A stretch of 64,000 nucleotides of DNA, taken from the NCBI GenBank assembly GCA_047967505.1, contig CM106539.1, one strand, 5' to 3'. Of the stretch, positions 61,291 through 64,000 are shown piece after piece. The stretch is from Dipteris shenzhenensis (taxonomy: Eukaryota > Polypodiophyta > Polypodiopsida > Gleicheniales). How positions within the stretch are numbered: position 1 is the first letter of the stretch; each line of letters starts with the position of its first letter. The translations under genes were made by a program, and so were the position numbers. A model generated the notes under the pieces. It did no database searches. It saw nothing but the letters and a program-made list of their open reading frames with translations, and was not told the origin of the DNA.

Positions 61291-61990
61291 AATTGTCCTT
61301 TTATATGGTGTTTATTTTTTTTCATATGTTATCTTGCTATATTCTCCATATGATGTATTAATTTTGTTCCAAAGATCTTTTAATATTACTTGGAAATTCA
61401 TTCTATCTCATTGCCATAATTCAAACATTCATATGTATTCTTGAATATGTTTAATTTTCTATATTTCATGAAAAGATGTGTTTGCATGTTGTAATACCTT
61501 TGGAGTGTGATACACATCCAAATTTATTTATGAGTTCATAAATGTTAAAAAGTGTGTTGAGTCTTGATCATGATGAATGAATTAGTGTAAATTGTTGTTT
61601 CTATCCTTATTCACTTCATATGAATGCTCAAATATGTTTTGGCCACTTGGCCAAATCTTTTCTTGGTGGGAACACTCGGCAATGCTAGATAATGTTGGAC
61701 TCCACTCTCTATGCAAAGGTTTTTGGCATTGCAAGGATATGTAGTTTTGGGGATTAAAATAACTTGAAAGGGTATAGATTCAACAACTTTAGGGGGTATA
61801 CTAAGCATATGAACATGAATGATTTCTTTTTTTTAGTATTCCAATTTTGTTTTGAAAAAGAAAAACATGAATGCTTTCACACAAACAAATTGCATTGAGA
61901 GCACACAACCTAAAGTTTGACAATTTGGTTTTCCATCTCAATATTCAGCTTGTTTCTACTTATGAATTTCATTTCCTTGTTTATCAACAG
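61291..61990 (+). other. Probable intron or intergenic stretch
   Basis: AT-rich without coding frame. It could be one 707-bp intron: 'GCAACAG/GTCCTT' at 61283-61284 to 'TTATCAACAG' at 61990 would be phase 1 and keep the frame. A single 'ttggccacttggccaaatct' (61640-61660) is an isolated copy of the satellite palindrome. Confidence 0.45.
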
Positions 61991-62292
61991 ATATTGGCCA
62001 TCTCAATTTCACATCGCTAGAAGCATTGCCTGTACATGTGACACCTGATCCAATGATTCATTATGTGCCTAATTTGAACATTAGCATGCAAGTTCCAAGC
62101 TCAACATGGTTGATTGAAAATGTTGAGGATGCAATGTCTGTAGTTAATGTTCCATTGACAAATGTGAATGCAAGCTTAGAAGGTAAAGGAGAAGATGCAA
62201 TGTCATTGTATGAAGCCAAGGTGCAGGCAGAAATCTTAAAAGGTAAAGGAGAAGACATAATGTCACCCTCAGAAATAATGTCAAAAGAGTGA
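61991..62292 (+). CDS. Exon with a short internal repeat, upstream of the FCP1-like domain
   Basis: After the acceptor the frame reads 'DIGHLNFTSLEALPVHVTPD', then 'GKGEDAMSLYEAKVQAEILK' and 'GKGEDIMSPSEIMSKE'. 'GKGED.MS' is repeated twice at a 20-codon step. No domain recognised. It overlaps the next frame by 4 bp at 62289. Confidence 0.4.
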
Positions 62293-63278
62293 TAACAAAA
62301 ATAAGACTAGCGGTGATAATAGATTTGAAAGGGTTATTGCTCGAGTGTTGTTTTTCAAAGTCAAATAAACATATGAGCTTGCACAATGGGAAGCATTGGC
62401 TTGTTCTCTGTCCTGGGTGTTTAGAGTTTCTACAATGGTTGCTCGATCACTACCATGTTGGCATTTGGTCCACTGCAGGAGAAAAGGGCATGGTGCAACA
62501 CATGCTGGACACTTTGGCGCATCATGTTAACAGAAAGTTACATTTCTTCATGGTTTGGGGTGCGATGGCATGCCACAAGCATACAAAGAGTAGAATCATT
62601 CAACCAGACAGGATGAATGTGGAAGCGGAGTTTAAACCATTAATGAGAGTGTGGTGTTGTTTTAAAGAGGAATGCAAACCAGCAAGAACAGTGTTCATTG
62701 ATGTTTCGCCTTACACGGGTTGTGTTAATCCAGCAGAAAATTGCATTTTCCCTACAAAATTTGATATAGATTGTGGTGATTCTATTTTGCTTCATGAGTT
62801 ATTACCGTACCTATAGATGCTAGATGATGCAGTAGATGTGTGCAGTGCCATCTCTTCTAACAGATTTGGTCAAGCTCTGATTGTCGAAGGGCATGATATG
62901 TTCTATTATTTTCAACCAGTGATCCTTGAATTCAAAGAAAAAAACAAAGAAGTTCTCGAAAGGATGAATGTCGAATCTCATATGTCTACTCGTAGTTCAA
63001 AAAAAGACACAGAGAAAGGTATTACTTCACCTATAACCAAACCTAGAGTGAGAGGGACTTGTCCTACTACAAGAAGTATGGTGCATGCTCAACATGTTAC
63101 ATTGAATGAAGAGGAAGAATGCATGCTAGGAAAAATTGCCAAAATGGGGCCATTGAAAGATAGTGAGGCAAAACGCTTTGCTATGGTTCTTGGATGCAAG
63201 GAAAGGGGAATCACTACCGATGCTGCAAGGGCATTCTTAGCCAACTTGATTCAATTTTATTGCATAGACAACCCTTAG
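62289..63278 (+). pseudogene. FCP1/NIF-like HAD domain with altered catalytic site
   Basis: FCP1-type phosphatases act on phosphorylated RNA polymerase II tails and related substrates. The frame gives 'RLAVIIDLKGLLLE' where the family has DxDxT/V, 'LCPGCLEFLQWLLDHYHVGI' then 'WSTA', 'MVQHMLDTL', 'FFMVWGAMACHKH', 'EFKPLMRVW', 'TVFIDVSPYTGCVNP' (family: DDSP) and 'LLHELLPYL'. Both second Asp residues (Lys and Val here) are lost, so it is probably not a phosphatase. TAG 62814-62816 is followed in frame by 'MLDDAVDVCSAISSNRFGQA' and a basic, Thr/Ser-rich tail with 'CMLGKIAKMGPLKDSEAKRF', ending at TAG 63276. It may be one exon of the same gene as the ParB or the SET segment. Confidence 0.65.
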
Positions 63279-63536
63279 GGAATGTAAGTGATCTTGTTAA
63301 TTAGAGTTGTAGACACAAATGCTCAACTAAAACATTTGTACCTACATTCTGATTTATATTTGGACACTATTTGGTTAGATTTGATTAGCAAAACATTATG
63401 TTTCAATTTGTTTTATGAAAGAATTAATAGACATTGAGTCAGTACCTTGTCCAAAAAATGCTATGTGCTTTGTGATGTGAGTTTGTATTCCTCCACTAAA
63501 AGAATGATTCTTTGATTTTAAACATATGATAGGTGT
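63279..63536 (+). other. Probable intron before the SET domain
   Basis: 'GGGAAT/GTAAGTGA' at 63284 and 'GGTGTTGCAG/ATTGT' at 63536 are good splice sites. The phases do not match exactly, so the exon junction or a frameshift is unresolved. Confidence 0.45.
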
Positions 63537-64000
63537 TGCAGATTGTCCTGAAAAGTTGAAGAGCTATCTTATTACAAATTTTGATCCTGCATCCAATGGC
63601 TTATGGAAACATAAATTGCCCATACCCATTGAGCGCGTGTTTGAAATGGATGGCATCCATTATGAAGTAAAGAAATCAACAATACCTGGGGCAGGATATG
63701 GTCTTTTTATACATACGAGCATCAAGAAAAAACAAGATTTAATGGTATATAATGGTCCAAAGTATGATTATGATACTTGGAGATCTCTCCTCAAGTTTTT
63801 CCCAAGGATGAAGACTTATGGAATGTTTGAAGATCCATTCATTGAGCCATTGACAGATGTGAAATGTATTGTGGGAGATGTATTGTATGGAAACATTGCT
63901 AGATATATAAATAGCTCAATGTATAATAAAGAAAGAACAAATGTTATATTTGTATACATCCCTAAACTACCACCTTGGGCTCAAAAGTCACAAGTAAATT
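63537..64000 (+). CDS. SET-domain protein, N-terminal part, cut by window end
   Basis: SET domains transfer methyl groups to lysines, mostly of histones. The open frame reads 'DCPEKLKSYLITNFDPASNG', 'IERVFEMDGIHYEVKKSTIP', then 'GAGYGLFIHTSIKKKQDLMV' (the GxG cofactor motif and first SET strands), 'YNGPKYDYDTWRSLL' and 'DVLYGNIARYINSSMYNKE', which matches the GNxARFINHSC-type motif with Ser-Met in place of Ser-Cys after INS, followed by 'RTNVIFVYIPKLPPW'. No stop occurs in 460 bp. The catalytic Tyr and post-SET cysteines would lie beyond the window. It may be a downstream exon of the ParB/FCP1-like gene. Confidence 0.72.

Noticed and set aside
1-64000. Reassigned stop codons (TAG/TAA as Gln) as in some green algae
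   Set aside because: TGA at Arg sites and TGG-to-TAG changes also occur, and the intact gypsy frames use CAA/CAG for Gln and normal stops; mutation explains all.
58434-64000. Endogenous giant virus segment (SET, FCP1-like, methyltransferase, histone genes)
   Set aside because: Short plant-type introns, telo-box promoters and no capsid, polymerase or packaging gene in view; not excluded beyond the window but unsupported.

Overview
The window reads as repeat-rich nuclear DNA of a land plant. The signs are plant-type Ty3/gypsy and Ty1/copia LTR retrotransposons, telo-box (AAACCCTAA) plus TATA promoters, and short GT..AG introns of 82-90 bp. I cannot fix the lineage from the sequence. Nothing looks like a bacterial operon, organelle, CRISPR array, rRNA or tRNA gene. 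Nearly every gene-like segment carries a few lesions, and the in-frame stops are mostly TAG/TAA where Gln is expected or TGA where Arg is expected, as C-to-T decay of methylated DNA would give.

Layout. 1-3.9 kb (minus): the histone-fold start of a CENH3-like H3 variant, downstream of a multi-exon transposase-like gene ('family 1', copy 1). 4.8-8.9 kb: an internally deleted copia element. 9-14.2 kb: mostly non-coding, with small repeats and one orphan tRNA-iMet primer site. 14.2-26.5 kb: an old gypsy element (C) with a satellite-bearing LTR, a 4-kb low-complexity leader and an inverted protease block. 26.5-27.7 kb: a copia 3' end (minus) fused to gypsy A. 27.7-34.6 kb (minus): gypsy A, with an extra RNase H upstream of gag and a tRNA-His-like primer site. 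36.0-39.9 kb (plus): a second family-1 gene followed, in the same order and orientation as at 0-3.9 kb, by a second H3-like gene with a very long tail. 40.6-45.1 kb (minus): an unknown two-exon gene and a large DUF7869-like (putative RNase-H-fold transposase) gene. 45.1-49.3 kb: a palindrome-bearing satellite in mirrored blocks around a possible promoter and first exon. 49.3-58.2 kb: gypsy B, a young copy of the A family. 58.4-64 kb (plus): gene pieces encoding a ParB/Srx-like domain, a degenerate Rossmann methyltransferase-like domain, an FCP1-like HAD domain and a SET domain cut by the window end.

The most interesting result is the repeated pairing of a transposase-like gene with a histone H3/CENH3-like gene (two of two copies). 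Next to it lie a second transposase-like gene and a cassette of chromatin- and DNA-modification-type domains. I infer that one or more large DNA transposons here carry, or carried, host-chromatin genes; this needs homology searches and element-end mapping. All functional statements are inferred from visible motifs.
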